The notes beneath the pieces were generated by a model. That model was given only the letters and a program-made list of their open reading frames with translations. It searched no databases and was not told the origin of the DNA. From positions 124,001-188,000 of the forward strand of contig WBMW01002341.1 in NCBI GenBank assembly GCA_013396635.1: 64,000 nt of DNA, read 5' to 3'. Made by a program: the position numbers and the translations under genes. Positions 22,926 to 32,511 of the stretch are shown in pieces; within the stretch, counting starts at the first letter, position 1; each line of letters begins with the position of its first letter. The DNA is from Penelope pileata (lineage: Eukaryota > Chordata > Aves > Galliformes > Cracidae).

Positions 22926-24471
22926 TGTAAATCAGTGCTTATTGTCAAGAGCCTGAGATTTCTGTAGCAGAAGTCTTTCTTTTCTGAGGAAAGGAAAAAC
23001 AGAATCTGAAAATGAAGTGTCTGTGGAGAAGTACAATAGTACAGGTAAGCATCATATATAATCATATCAATAATAACCTAAATTAAATTATAATCACCCA
23101 AAACCTTTATAAAACTCAAAAGATGAAATAGCTGAAATAATATAAAAAATAGTATGGCTATGGATGTAAATGAAGAAGTATATTATCAATTTTTCTGGCT
23201 TTTTTAAAATGAAAAAAAAAATCAGTGATTAGCTGGAATTCAGAGTATTAAAGCCTGAAAACTTGCTATCTTAACTATACAAATTAATAGAAACAAGAGA
23301 AAAAACTGTTGAACGTCTGAAGTATGATATACTTAGAGAAGGACATGTTACAGCTCATGCGAATAAGGGTGAAATATATATATGGAATGTGGAAATACGT
23401 ATATTTTTACTTATATATTGATACTAATACATATATATGTAGATTTGTAAAGAAGTTGAAATAGAAATTATGTATACCTCTATCTGTAAATATATAAGTA
23501 TAAAATGGATAAAATATTTGTTAATAAGAGCTCATGGAATTAATACTGAAAATTTAACAGCAAATAGAAAATAATTAAACAGAAGTAAAAGGTTGGGTTG
23601 AAGTTCTCAGATTCACCTGTCCGCAGAATAAGCCTAGACAGATCTGGGATGGGAGGGCTTCAAGAGGGTCACTGAAAGGATGGGGGACCTGAACAATGTG
23701 AAACACACACAGGGGTTATAGATCTCTTCAAGAAGATTGTGAGTGGCCCATAACCGGTAAAATGGAAGAAGGATCAGTGGAGATGGGCAGTGGGAGGTGG
23801 GATATTCTCATGAAGCTCAGTGAATAATGCAGGGTGTGACTTAGCAAAGTTGTTGCAAAGAAGCTAACTTTATTTCAACACAAGGGGAGCGGTAGCATGG
23901 CTTTTATTTTAGGTAAACAGCTGTCAACCATTGAATGGATCATCTGGTGGTGTGCTTCTGCCTGAGTCCTTTAGGAGAAAAAGGAGTGTGAATGTCTCTC
24001 TATAACTAGCAAAACCAGCATGAGCAGAGCAAAAACATAGTTCAGTCCAATATAAAATATAAAAGCTAAACAACTAGCAAATGAATTTTGAAGATAGCAG
24101 CAGCAGATTTGAGCTAGCTTCAACCCACTTATTCCTTCCCTGTGAATAAAGATGTCCAGCCTCACGATGGTGAAGCATATAAAGACAGGTAATGGAAATA
24201 CCATTTCTACTGTGATTTAGCTGTAAATTATAATTGCCATATTATACTCGTATAGAGACTTCAGTACATTGCTGTTTTATTTTTCTAAATCAAAATCCCA
24301 CATGACTTAAATAACTTCATTAAATACATTTGATATTCAACATTACACTATTTATGTGTGGAATACTCAAACTTAATTAAAGAGTATTAATTGGTATAAT
24401 TGACAGGATATTGTTGAGGGTGAGCGCAATTTATTGTATTGATAACATTTCAACAACAAGGGAATTTCTAC
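22926..24471. other. AT-rich noncoding DNA between the two old CR1 pieces
   Basis: The stretch contains TA-rich sequence at 23375-23510 and a GC-richer patch at 23630-23800 that I cannot assign. No coding frame is supported. It lies inside the interval that appears to have split an ancient CR1. Confidence 0.45.
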
Positions 24472-25026
24472 ACTACTCTACTCTGCTCTCGTGAGACCTC
24501 ACCTGGAGTATTGTGTCCAGTTCTGGGGCCCCCAACACAAGAAGGATGTGGAGCTGTTGGAGCGGGTCCAGAGGAGGGCCACGAGGATGATCAGAGGGCT
24601 GGAGCACCTCCCCTACGAGGACAGGCTGAGAGAGTTGGGACTCTTCAGCCTGGAGAAGAGAAGGCTGCAGGGGGACCTGATAGCAGCCTTCCAGTACCTG
24701 AAGGGGGCCTACAGGAAAGCTGGGGAGGGGCTTTTTACAAGGATAGATAATGACAGAACAAGGGGTAATGGTTATAAACTGGAAGAGGGTAGATTTAGAC
24801 TGGATATAAGGAAGAAATTCTTCCCTGTGAGGGTGGTGAGACACTGGAACAGGTTGCCCAGGGAAGTCGTTGATGCTCCCTCCCTGGAAGTATTCAAAGC
24901 CAGGCTGGGTGGGGCTTTGGGCAACCTGGTCTAGTGGGAGGTGTCCTTGCCCATGGCAGGGGGGTTGGAACAAGATGATCTCTAAGGTCCCTTCCAACCT
25001 GAACCATTCTATGATTCTATGATTCT
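24472..25026 (+). mobile_element. CR1 LINE, 5'-truncated, well preserved
   Basis: The plus-strand element begins near CTACTCTACTCTGCTCTCGT and runs about 555 bases to the canonical CR1 terminus, with two tandem copies of an ATTCTATG-type word at the end (near 25008-25026). It contains an intact tail of the protein ORF and a recognisable 3' untranslated segment (CCCATGGCAGGGGGGTTGGA). It is from a CR1 subfamily with the same 3' end as the nested copy at 16045-16227. Confidence 0.95.
24491..24934 (+). pseudogene. CR1 reverse-transcriptase protein, carboxy-terminal fragment
   Basis: A 147-residue open frame encodes the end of the CR1 ORF2 product. RPHLEYCVQFW is at its start, QHKKDVELLERVQRRA follows, then RGLEHLPYEDRLRELGLFSL in the middle and RFRLDIRKKFFPVRVVRHWN near residues 105-125, with a normal CR1 stop. 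The catalytic domain is missing because of 5' truncation, and the first methionine is not an authentic start. The lack of disruptions over 440 bases suggests a fairly recent insertion. Overlapping frames on the other strand (24473-25045) are shadows. Confidence 0.93.
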
Positions 25027-25689
25027 CAGTTAAAGTTATAGTCACAAATAAGAGCCTAACAGAGATGACTCATACTGATTGTGAAGGGTAGTGATAAGAC
25101 CAGCTGCAGACACAAACACTACAATTAAAGAGGGAATAAATCATTGTGAATAGTAACGAAGGCTGGAAAAAAAGCTGGCCAGTAATTTTTTTTATATTTT
25201 TTAAAAAAGAGAGGGATGGAAATACCCTTTCTTGGATTGTTCATGGGTAGAATATCACAATTGATCGCAGTGATATTTGGAAAGAATTTGAAAAACTGAA
25301 AGGTTCTAAGGCGAGCAAAGCAGGCTTGTGCTGACTGTTAGGAGTTTGCAAGCAGCAGTGGAGAGGTCAGTTGTCTGTTTGGAAGGAGTTGAGCGTGATT
25401 AAAGGGAAGGAACTGAGGGGAAGGTGAAAAGGGAAAGCAAATCATCTGGTATGGGATACCTGTCAAACAGCCCTGTGCCTGATCTATGTGCCTAGGAGGA
25501 CAGATCTATGGCCATACTTGCGTTCAACTGCCTTCCACGGTCAGGAGTTCCTGGATCCCTACTTCCTAAGGAAGAGGTGGAGGGACATCCTGACATCCCA
25601 GCGTTAAGTAGGCATGATTTAAGAAGTAAAGACCTGGATAATCTGTTTGTGATTAAGAAACAGGGAGTGGAAGTAAAGGCCAATTTTCA
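25027..25689. other. Noncoding, unassigned
   Basis: Nothing firmly recognised. Part of 25508-25689 is open in one frame that continues into the old CR1 piece, but only the section after about 25690 looks like CR1. Confidence 0.4.
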
Positions 25690-25925
25690 TAATGGTAGGT
25701 GGTCAGCAGCAGAATCCTGCACAGTCTGTGTTTACGTTGGTGTATTTGACTTATTTATAAGTAACCTGAAAAAGCAGTTGAGCGGCAAGATGGTGAAGGT
25801 TGTTAATGATACAAAAGTATTCAAGGTAGTAAGAATGGGGGCAGGCTGACAAATGGCAGAAAAACCCTTTAGGAGAGTGAACAACTGGACGGTAAAACAG
25901 TAGAAGAAATTCAGTGTAGATATGT
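25690..25925 (+). mobile_element. Old CR1 LINE fragment, reverse-transcriptase region (second part)
   Basis: Plus-strand decayed CR1. GGTAGGTGGTCAGCAGCAGA corresponds to the segment before the Q-G box, TTTATAAGTAACCTGAAAAA encodes the FI-NDLE region, and AATGATACAAAAGTATTCAA is a remnant of the FADDTKLF catalytic region, now reading VNDTKVFKVV, so the catalytic aspartate pair is lost. AGAAATTCAGTGTAGATA follows as in CR1. It continues, in order and orientation, where the fragment at 22535-22925 ends. Confidence 0.75.
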
Positions 25926-26164
25926 TGAGGATGTCACCAGATTAAAAAACATCAACAACAAAACAAAAAACCTTCCCAGCTTCATAGATATAAAGGCATG
26001 CTCTTGAGTGACTGCTAATTTTTCCTGGAATGAAAACAGGGCCGCACTGAACAGCTGCCAAAAAATCCAAACTCAATGTTTAGAGTTCTTTGTAACCAAT
26101 GTGAGACAAAAATATGTCGTTATTTAGCTACAGAAATCCATATCTCACTGACATCTTACTACCG

Positions 26165-26464
26165 TGTTGTGATGCAATCACGAAAGCGAGATCGCTTCAG
26201 ATAGATTTCTAGTGATGCCAGATAAAGTATTAAATGGTTTAATGATTGTAAACAAAAGATTTCAACTTACATGATAGCGATCTCCCACCGAGATGAGGAA
26301 CAGCCAAATCCCACACAAGAGGTGCTTTCTCCTTGGTGGCTGGCTCTTAAATAAGCCCAGGGTAGTCCCACGCTGGGTCCAGCCCTCCTGGTCACACAGA
26401 GGGAGGGTATAGGTGTTCCTTAGGCCAGCCACTGCTCTTCACCAGGTGCTCAATCACTAATTCA
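26165..26464 (-). mobile_element. Solo LTR of an endogenous retrovirus, minus strand
   Basis: The 300-base segment has retroviral LTR architecture on the minus strand. The ends are TG...CA (plus strand TGTTGTGATG at 26165 and AATTCA at 26464). A TATA-like TTATTTAAG lies at 26354-26346 and an ATTAAA polyadenylation-type signal at 26243-26238, in that order, followed by a short U5. The LTR family resembles bird LTRs I recall, but I cannot name it. Flanks TACCG and GGCCG agree in three of five bases, which could be a worn target duplication. No partner LTR or viral coding sequence is nearby. Confidence 0.62.
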
Positions 26465-27513
26465 GGCCGTGACCTCGTGTTTCCCATACATGTGTCCACA
26501 TTTGTCCTCTCATCTCCAAAGGAACATATAAAAATTGAAGATAATAGGAATGACAGAGAGGTGCAGAGCCATTATTTTTCCTCTGCCTTCCACAGACAGT
26601 TTATATGGTATATTATTCTGGGTAACTGTGCAAAGAATTTTAATACCTTTGGTATTAAAAGATTTTCTTTATTATTATTTTATTAGAAAACAATTACCTA
26701 TACCTTATCTCAAGTTTCCTGTTTGCTGTAACATTAATTGGATGAACAGCACTGTTATTCAGGCAGGTACAGCACTGCTTATGCTTTGGTGGATCTCAGC
26801 CCTTTGACTTACACATACAAATGTAAGTGAATATAGTAAGTGAATATTCTTTTTTTTCCCCCCCTCTACAGCAAGGTTGCTGTTGAAACACTTTATTTTA
26901 AAGATATTTCAGATGGAGGATTGACATCATTTTAGTACACGACTAGCTACCCACACAACAGTACACTGTGTCACATACTGCCTTTCACTAGATTAAAAAC
27001 AACAACAAAATAGTCAAGAAATATACATCACACACGCAACCAAGCAGACACGAAGAGGAGATAGAAGGGCAAAATACACCATACAAAGGTAACTCAGATA
27101 TTCAACTTAGGCAGTGAGTGAAGATCTACCTTCTACAGGACTTCTGTAGTAGGAATTTTTCTACAAGGGAATGAAAGAAAAATATAGTCTTGATGCTGTA
27201 GGATTTTATTGATCATAATGGTGTAAAGATTACTTCACAGACTTGCATAGCAGAATAGTCTTATGAGGAAAAGATTGTTTGCTATGACAAACAGAACTAC
27301 ATAGTCAGGATTCTACTGGAATGAGGTAAAAATACATCTAAACTATAGGAATCTAGTTCTTACCTTAAAGATGAGATTGAGGTGCTCATCAAATGAACTT
27401 GCGAGTAATGACCAAAGCAAAATAATTTCAAAAGGTCAGTAAGAACCCAGTCTCCCATGTAAAAGCTAAAAGCCTGAAATGTAAAAAACCTAAGCTAACA
27501 TGTTATCTTCATA
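26465..27513. other. AT-rich noncoding DNA
   Basis: No gene or element is recognised apart from a 13-bp tandem duplication at 26823-26848. Open frames at 26477-26807 have no family features. Confidence 0.5.
26823..26848. repeat. 13-bp tandem duplication
   Basis: GTAAGTGAATATA is followed directly by GTAAGTGAATATT, two units with one mismatch. Confidence 0.85.
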
Positions 27514-27865
27514 CGTTGGTTGCTCCGTAAGTAATGCCTCCTATTTATTTCCGTGGAAACTACAACAGATACAAAGAGCACAATAACACTATTAGATAGA
27601 GCAAATTCTCGGCTACAAAACACTCAATGGGTGCAATTTTTTCTGCTTGGAGGAGTTCAGTTCCACACCTTTGCTTCATCCACACTTCCAAGTCAGACAC
27701 CATTTGGTCAGACTGCCCCTCTGCTCCCATCTGTCACACGGCAACAACATGGAACGGAATATTGGTGGGAAGGTTCAACCTCTACTGCCATACCACCACC
27801 ATCTGCCTCTGACATTGTGGGCCCACATAATAAAATAGGAGGCACTACTTTTGCAGTAGCTCTCA
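27514..27865 (-). mobile_element. Mariner (Galluhop-like) short nonautonomous copy A
   Basis: The terminal inverted repeats contain GTAAGTAATGCCTCCTATTT at the left and AATAGGAGGCACTACTTTTG at the right, flanked by TA on both sides (27512-27513 and 27866-27867), as expected for mariner. Inside, the sequence is the reverse complement of the 5' part of copies B and D, so the transposase direction is minus. A deletion junction near 27624-27626 joins the 3' end directly to the early transposase region, making this the shortest of the four copies (about 352 bases). The open frame at 27553-27954 is antisense to the transposase and not a gene. Confidence 0.92.
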
Positions 27866-28519
27866 TAATATACCTGTTTTTGCGGAGAAAATTGAGTAAG
27901 TGCTCCTCTAACCTGCAAAAGGGAGGGGACAGCAGCTCCACTATAGTACAGTGAAATTTGTTACTGTTGCATCTTGTAGCTAGATTGTTGGCAGATGCTA
28001 TCAATTTCAATGTTTCTTAAAATTCTTCCCAATGTTTTCTCTCATTTGGTATTGTATAGAGGTGATTGTATGTTGCATATACTGGACTACTACTTGAATA
28101 AACAATAGCTCTGTATTCGTTCTACTAAGTCACAGAACACAAAGAAAACTCTATACATCTACCTGAAGGATTATTCACGTTTTCAAGAAAATTCTACATA
28201 TCAAAAGCCTGCTGCAACCTTTCAGGAAATAGTTCTACCTGCCGAATCAGAATCTGCATTTTCATCTAGACTCTCTTCAAGTTTCTGAATATGTCTGCCG
28301 TATAAATTGCAATATGCATGTCTTCTATAGGACTTCCTTCCCTTAAAGGATTTTTTCCAGACCACACTACTTAGAACAGCAAGCATTAGGTTCACTCAGA
28401 CCAATTCTATTTTAAGACTACAACGCATTGAGTTCAATGAGATTTGTGGGTATTCATCAGTTTGTGGAATCAGGTCTTTAAACATGAGGAGGGTCATGTC
28501 TGTTCCTCAAACTATAGTG

Positions 28520-28546
28520 TTATAATATTATATACTAATATTATAA
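28520..28546. repeat. Perfect 11-bp inverted repeat, 5-nt loop
   Basis: Left arm TTATAATATTA, loop TATAC, right arm TAATATTATAA. It is wholly A/T apart from the loop C, so chance formation in AT-rich DNA is plausible. Confidence 0.85.
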
Positions 28547-29510
28547 TTTTGTTTAAAATACTAGGAAACTAGCTTACAGAATATCATTTGATACATAAAT
28601 ATGTTATTTACTGTATTTCTCAGTGCTTTCTTTCTGAGAAATTATTTTATTTTCGACACTTTAGAGGGAAGAAATCTTAAAATATAAAGACAGCTTAACT
28701 GCAAATTCAGGGATTTTATCAGAAATTTCTCTCTCATTTTATATTTTCATAATGAGTTTTTGGCTTGTTGGAGGAGATTTTCTTTTTGGGCTTTTAATAT
28801 TACAGACAATCGGAAGATATCCTCTAACCATGAACTGTAGTTAATCACATGAGAAGATGAATGAAATGAATCAGAAATAGCTGTATGGTACTATAAATAT
28901 ACTTTGAAAAAACAGGTGTCCTGATACACCCATGCAATAGGTTAAGTAAATACAGCACATGGTCTGTTAATTTGATCATTTCTTGTCATCTAGATACTTA
29001 CCTTAACTATATTATTTTAGCTTAAGATGACAGCATAGAAATAGCATTATTTGTGTTTTGGAAAAAAAGATTTCATGGCACATTCCAATTAAATGTATAG
29101 TCACTGGAGCATTCACTTGACAGATTGTAATCTACTACTCATTATAAGTTTAGTTGTTTCAGAGCTATAATTGGCTGAAAAAGTTTTAAAGTATTTTCTT
29201 TTGTTCTAAAGTGAAGAAGTAATATTTCATTAGTTTCTCTGTGTTCTAAGGAAACATAGCTTGAAAAAGCTGATCAAAAGTTATCTACCCAAACTGAAAC
29301 AATGTTTTAATTCCTTCTAATCAGAACTGAAAACTTTCTGAAATCTTAATTATACTGATTGTCACAGCTCTCACCAGCTCACTCTTCAGTTAAGATAACT
29401 GAAAAGCTTTTTGATTACTCGTGTACCTTTGGTATTCTCTAACATACAGAAGCAGCTGCACAATCCTGTGCAGAACTTCAACAGACATGTTTTTCCAAAG
29501 TCAGTGTTTG

Positions 29511-29575
29511 TATGCACATGTGCATGATATATATGCATATATATACACACACAGACACACATCTATATGCATCAT
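29511..29575. repeat. Compound (TA)n/(CA)n microsatellite
   Basis: Alternating TATGCACATGTGCATG, then ATATATATGCATATATATAC and ACACACAGACACACA. It is an alternating purine-pyrimidine tract throughout. Confidence 0.8.
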
Positions 29576-31576
29576 ATCTTTTAAGCTTGGGGGGAGGTGG
29601 GAGAAGAAAAACATGTCCCAAGTAATTGGGAATGGAAGAGAAAACTCCCAGACCCTCAAGTGGGGGTTTCCATCTTGATGTTCTTTTTAAATGAGAACAA
29701 TGTGGGACTTGCATCTCATTAAAAATATTGCTCAATCAGGAAAAAAGCAGACTGTTTTTCTTAAACTCCATGCATGCAGATAGTTCTTCAAGCTACAGTC
29801 TGCAACTTTTGAAATGGAAATGAAACTTTGAAATGTGTTTCTAAAACAAAGTCAGCTATGAATTATCCCTTTTTAACTTGACTAATTAGCTTTACTTCCC
29901 CTGAGTCCTTCTCTAGTAGTTTCTTTTAACTTCAATGTCACCCTTATAGGATGACACAATTGATCCACATACAAACCCATTATCACAAGTAGGCTCATGT
30001 TTCAGTTATTATAACAAAGAAAGAGAGGAAGTAAACAACAAACAGGAGTATTAGCTTGACAGGTGTAAAAAATGAAAACAGTCCTATAAATAAATATTGT
30101 GTATCTGTCAGCAAATATCAATCCTAGAATTACTAACATTAGGACTTAGGTTAAAAAATACTTTCACTTTTAGGTCCATGGCACCATAAGTTTATATGAA
30201 CGTACATATTTATACATTGCATTGAAAGTGACAAAATACCTCTTTACACTTCATATTGTTCTAGCCTGTTTTATGTTACTACCTTTCCAAAAGATCTGTA
30301 GTTTCTTTCATATATATTCATAGTGTTTTCTTATCTATGCAGATCCGTTTCTACAAAGAATACGTCAAAATTTACATTTAGGGTTCTCCCTCACAAAAAT
30401 ACATTTTCATGAGAGCAAATGTCTTAACAGTCCAGAAACCAATACATACTTTTTTAAACACTGCAGTTAGTTGTCACTGAGAATTTCTTTTGTCAATTTA
30501 ACATAGTTTCTCATCTAAACGGGCTAAGATATACAGTAATTTGTTATTTCCAAATTCATAAATGAAAAAAACACCCTAAAAAAATAATTTCATCCAATTA
30601 ATCAATAGGAACTAGTGAACTATTCATTTAATCTTTTACTCTCCAACTAGTCATTTTTTGGAATCTATTATTGACTTACTGGATTTGTTGTTTTAATCGT
30701 ATACTATTATTTCTATTTTTTGATAGGACAATTTAACTTCACATAAGAGGCTTAGGCAACTTTTTAAATGCAAACTGCCCTGTGAACAAGTCAAAACCAG
30801 AATGCCTCAATGTCTCTAACTTCGTATGCGCCTGACACATAATACGAAGGAGACAAGATCATTTCTTCTCATGTATGCAAAGACGTTCTTCCCTCCTTTC
30901 ATATTTTAGAAAGGAAGGAAAAATATTAAAATAAAATAAAAAATTGTAAATCTGGAAAAATATTAGTCTCATTAAAATTAATAAAAAAGCAAGTGGACGT
31001 AATGCATGAACATGAAATAAAGTATTTGGAAGTGATGTTTTTAACGTCCAAAAAACAGTTTATCTTTTCTCTTTTGACATTTCTCACATTCCAGCTAAAA
31101 TTCAGTGCTGTGTTGGCCTTCAACTGAAGAGCTTAACTTTTAAGCTACCATAGAGACTATTTAATTTGTACTGGAGTCTGTATTGGTCACTAGTGGCTGT
31201 TAAAGATGCTGAACAAAGACAGCAGTTGTGTGAAATTGTTCAGATTCAAACAAGTTTAAGCTGTACATCAGATGCAGTTGTCTTTTAGGTTGGAAAGGAA
31301 TCCCGACTGCCTGTTGTAGAACACCAAGGAACAGAAGAGTTTGAGTTTTCAAAATGAAACTGATCACCTTTCTTGAAATTATCTGTGATTCAAATAAAAA
31401 TACAGTATCATGCAGTTCTAACAGGACAAAATGAAGAAAAAGTTTATAATACAGGAGCCAACTCTTAATCATAGCTTGTGTCTCTAAGCGTACCCCATTG
31501 CTATTCTGTTGGCAGTGTCTTCAGGTACAGAGTTTTCAGAGTTTTTCCCTTCCTGCTCTACTCTGGAAAGTCATGC

Positions 31577-31584
31577 ATGTAACC
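31577..31584. repeat. Target site duplication, left of hAT element
   Basis: ATGTAACC directly precedes the element end CATACCATGTCC and is repeated exactly at 32504-32511. Eight bases is the hallmark length for hAT transposons. Confidence 0.88.
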
Positions 31585-31749
31585 CATACCATGTCCAACC
31601 CGCGGCCCGGCACAGCTCATACAGCCTGGGTGCCCACTCATTGCTTAGCAACAACCAAACATCTGTGTGCTATTTAACACTATCTGAGCTGAAGCTAGGA
31701 CAAGGGGAGGGCACAGTGCGTTGCTAACTCAAGTTATGCAAATAATTTC

Positions 31750-32204
31750 GTGCATTTTGTTACATTGGCTAAACACAATCCTGTGAACAGTGAAAAATAT
31801 GAAGCCTTGCTTTCTGTTTTGATAAAGGAATTTGAGAATAGGTTTCAAGATTGCAGAAAAATCATCAATTTTTTTTGTATATTTGTGACTCCATTTTCAG
31901 TCAAGAGAAATACTTTACCTGTGAATTTTAAAATGGAATGTACAGAGTTGTAATCATTCAACTCAAAGAAAAAATTGATCATCTCTCTTTATTAGACTTC
32001 TATGAAACCTCTCTTACCAGAGAAAAATATCCCTCACTTTACAATTGTGCCTTATTCACATCATCAGTTTTTGGCAGTATGTACATCTGCGAACAACTAT
32101 TTTCAAGAATGAAGCATAGGAAGAGCAAAATTGCATCAAAAATCTCTGATGAACACCTTGACAACTCACTAAGAATTGCAACCACTTCCATCGAACCAGA
32201 CTGA
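31750..32204 (+). pseudogene. hAT transposase carboxy-terminal fragment (dimerisation region), frameshifted
   Basis: Two overlapping frames (31750-31953 and 31938-32204) together read as the carboxy-terminal third of a Charlie-type hAT transposase. The first has EKYEALLSVLIKEFENRFQD and TPFSVKRNTLPVNFKME. The second has KYPSLYNCALFTSSVFGSMY and YICEQLFSRMKHRKSK, the conserved hATC dimerisation stretch, ending ...SLRIATTSIEPD. The frame changes near 31935-31960, where a small indel is inferred. Proteins with this tail also occur as domesticated host genes (for example GTF2IRD2-like and other ZBED-type genes), but the short length, the frameshift and the element termini around it argue for a transposon relic. 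The catalytic core and amino-terminal DNA-binding domain are absent. Confidence 0.88.
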
Positions 32205-32324
32205 TGCATTAGTTTCACAAATACAAGGTCAAATATCCAACTAGTTTTATGTTTTTGTTGTTTTTTTATGTTGTGATAAAAATATATAAAAGTTTTTTTA
32301 GTTATATACATTAACTATTTTCAC

Positions 32325-32350
32325 TATAGTAAAATATATATTTTACTATA
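32325..32350. repeat. Perfect 26-bp palindrome inside the hAT element
   Basis: TATAGTAAAATAT is followed immediately by its reverse complement ATATTTTACTATA with no spacer. It sits in the AT-rich subterminal part of the transposon. Confidence 0.88.
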
Positions 32351-32503
32351 AAATATAATATAATAATATTTTAAGTATATTATATTAATAGAATAAGTAA
32401 TAAAATATACTCTATTATATACAATAACTATTTTATTTGTGGCCCAAGACAATTCCTCTTCACTCAGTGCAGCCCAGGTAAGCCAAAAGGCTGGACACCC
32501 ATG

Positions 32504-32511
32504 ATGTAACC
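32504..32511. repeat. Target site duplication, right of hAT element
   Basis: ATGTAACC, identical to 31577-31584. Confidence 0.88.

Larger units (their letters stand above)
27866..31584. other. AT-rich noncoding DNA, nothing recognised
   Basis: Contents are an AT-rich hairpin (28520-28546) and a compound microsatellite (29511-29575). No coding frame is supported. The 5' TSD of the hAT element occupies the last eight bases (31577-31584). Confidence 0.5.
31585..32503 (+). mobile_element. hAT (Charlie-like) DNA transposon, internally deleted
   Basis: Both ends can be placed. The left end starts CATACCATGTCCAACCCGCG and the right end finishes AAAAGGCTGGACACCCATG, whose reverse complement CATGGGTGTCCAGCC pairs with the left end as an imperfect terminal inverted repeat. 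The exact 8-bp duplication ATGTAACC flanks both ends. The 919-base body contains the 3' part of a hAT transposase reading frame (about 31750-32204) and an AT-rich 3' region with a perfect palindrome. A full autonomous element would be several kilobases with a zinc-finger BED domain and RNase H-like catalytic core, and neither is present here. Confidence 0.9.

Noticed and set aside
24473..25045. 190-residue minus-strand open frame
   Set aside because: It is the complement of a CR1 element whose plus strand reads as known reverse-transcriptase tail.
27553..27954. 133-residue open frame over mariner copy A
   Set aside because: It is antisense to the mariner transposase direction and runs past the element end.
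31750..32204. Domesticated hAT-derived host gene (GTF2IRD2/ZBED-like)
   Set aside because: The fragment is frameshifted, lacks the core and is bounded by transposon ends with a target duplication, so it is a transposon relic.
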